Below, piece after piece: positions 5,015 to 5,670 of a stretch of DNA of 5,670 bases; within the stretch, counting starts at the first letter, position 1, and every line of letters starts with the position of its first letter. Position numbers and translations under genes: made by a program. Origin of the DNA: Candidatus Coatesbacteria bacterium RBG_13_66_14 (lineage in GTDB: Bacteria; RBG-13-66-14); the NCBI GenBank assembly GCA_001774505.1, contig MFAF01000145.1, positions 710 through 6,379 on the forward strand, given 5' to 3'. The notes beneath the pieces were generated by a model that did no database searches, had not been told where the DNA came from, and worked only from the letters and a program-made list of their open reading frames with translations.

Positions 5015-5670
5015 TTTCCGCCCCCGTTCAGGCGGCGGGCCAGCTTGAGCGCCTCGAAGTCGAGGCAGGAGACCGCGCCGCGCTCGTCCAGGCCCTCGTC
5101 CAGCACGTAGCCCACCAGCTCCTTGGCGTACTTGATGTAACTCTCGCCGAAGCCGCCGTTCTCGATCATTATCACCACGGCCACCCGCGGGTCGTTTGAG
5201 GGCGCGAAGCCGCAGAACCACGCGTGGGGCTCGCCGTGCGGGTTCTCCGAGGTGCCGGTCTTCCCGCACAGGTCATACGTATTGGCCCCGAAACGCTTCA
5301 GGACGTTGCGGAACCCCTGGATGAGCGTCTCCCGGACCCACCCCGGCAGCCCCAGGTCTCGGCGGACGCGGGGCGGCACGTCCCGCAGACGGGTGCCGTC
5401 GGGGGAGAAGATGCGCCGGACGACGCGCGGCTCCAGGAGACGGCCGCCGTTGGCGACGGCGGCGTAGGCCGTCAAAAGCTCCAGGGGGCTGACCAGGACG
5501 TCGCCCTGCCCGATGGCGTTGTTGCAGATCTGCCCCCGGGGCCAGTTCTTCCCCCAGCGCGCCTCGAGCCGCTCAATGGAGGGGAGCTGGCCGGCGCGCT
5601 CGTGGGGCAGGTCCACCCCCGTCGGCTCGTCCAGGCCGTAGAGGCGCCCGTACTCGGCTATGCCCTCGAT
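5011..5670 (-). CDS. mrdA: penicillin-binding protein 2, C-terminal transpeptidase part (cut by the right edge)
   Basis: The frame is open at 5670 and ends with TGA at 5011, giving 219 residues of a class B PBP. Visible features are EYGRLYGLDEPTGVDLP near the start of the fragment, NAIGQGD followed by VSPLELLTAYAAVANGGR, the third active-site motif KTG at 5254-5262 within GKTGTSE, and HAWFCGFAPS just after it. The SxxK serine motif and the SxN motif lie outside the window. The enzyme crosslinks peptidoglycan during elongation, anchored by an N-terminal helix and acting in the periplasm. The 4-nt overlap with rodA matches the widespread mrdA-rodA arrangement and supports PBP2 rather than the division PBP3. 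The tail after the catalytic domain is short and ends in RRLNGGGN. It would be the upstream gene of the mrdA-rodA-thiD transcript. Confidence 0.93.
   Translation of the reverse strand: MEGIAEYGRLYGLDEPTGVDLPHERAGQLPSIERLEARWGKNWPRGQICNNAIGQGDVLVSPLELLTAYAAVANGGRLLEPRVVRRIFSPDGTRLRDVPPRVRRDLGLPGWVRETLIQGFRNVLKRFGANTYDLCGKTGTSENPHGEPHAWFCGFAPSNDPRVAVVIMIENGGFGESYIKYAKELVGYVLDEGLDERGAVSCLDFEALKLARRLNGGGN

Noticed and set aside
3872..5110. A 412-residue plus-strand open frame opposite rodA.
   Set aside because: Its composition is dominated by Arg, Pro, Gly and Gln, as expected when the complement of a high-GC gene is translated. It has no recognisable domain, and rodA accounts for the region.
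1..5670. Search for CRISPR repeats, tRNA or rRNA segments, transposase or integrase motifs and TPP riboswitch signatures.
   Set aside because: None was found by reading both strands. The gaps between genes are all shorter than 130 nt.

Overview
The window comes from a high-GC bacterium that builds its wall with the elongation machinery (PBP2 and RodA). I cannot name the phylum from this sequence. Positions from about 1990 to 5670 are very GC-rich and use GC-ending codons throughout. Positions 1 to about 1980 are visibly lower in GC, with AT-rich patches around 1020-1080 and 1735-1765. This fits a horizontally acquired defence cassette inserted next to ordinary chromosome. All credible genes lie on the minus strand, so transcription runs from the right-hand end towards the left.

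Right to left, the core block begins with the C-terminal part of a class B penicillin-binding protein 2 (mrdA, cut by the window edge). It overlaps rodA by 4 nt, and thiD follows 8 nt after rodA. PBP2 and RodA form the transpeptidase/glycosyltransferase pair of the elongasome. ThiD is a thiamin-pathway kinase that appears to share the transcript. A strong hairpin follows thiD. Next comes a small redox block: an AhpD-like/carboxymuconolactone decarboxylase family protein with a CxxC-xxx-H motif, a good sigma-70-type promoter, a classical thioredoxin (WCGPC), and, 3 nt after its stop, an unannotated 29-residue single-span membrane peptide with its own Shine-Dalgarno.

A cluster of three tight inverted repeats (1977-2017) marks the change in base composition. 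Beyond it lies the defence cassette: a Vsr-type mismatch endonuclease, a C5-cytosine DNA methyltransferase, and the first 99 residues of a GIY-YIG restriction endonuclease resembling Eco29kI. The methyltransferase and endonuclease genes overlap by 11 nt. This reads as a Type II restriction-modification system with an accompanying repair enzyme for deaminated 5-methylcytosine. By family resemblance its target may be CCGCGG, but that is not proven here.

I see no CRISPR array, tRNA, rRNA, transposase or phage gene. No clearly new multi-gene system is visible. The items most worth checking are the small membrane peptide after thioredoxin, the enlarged RodA, and the island boundary.
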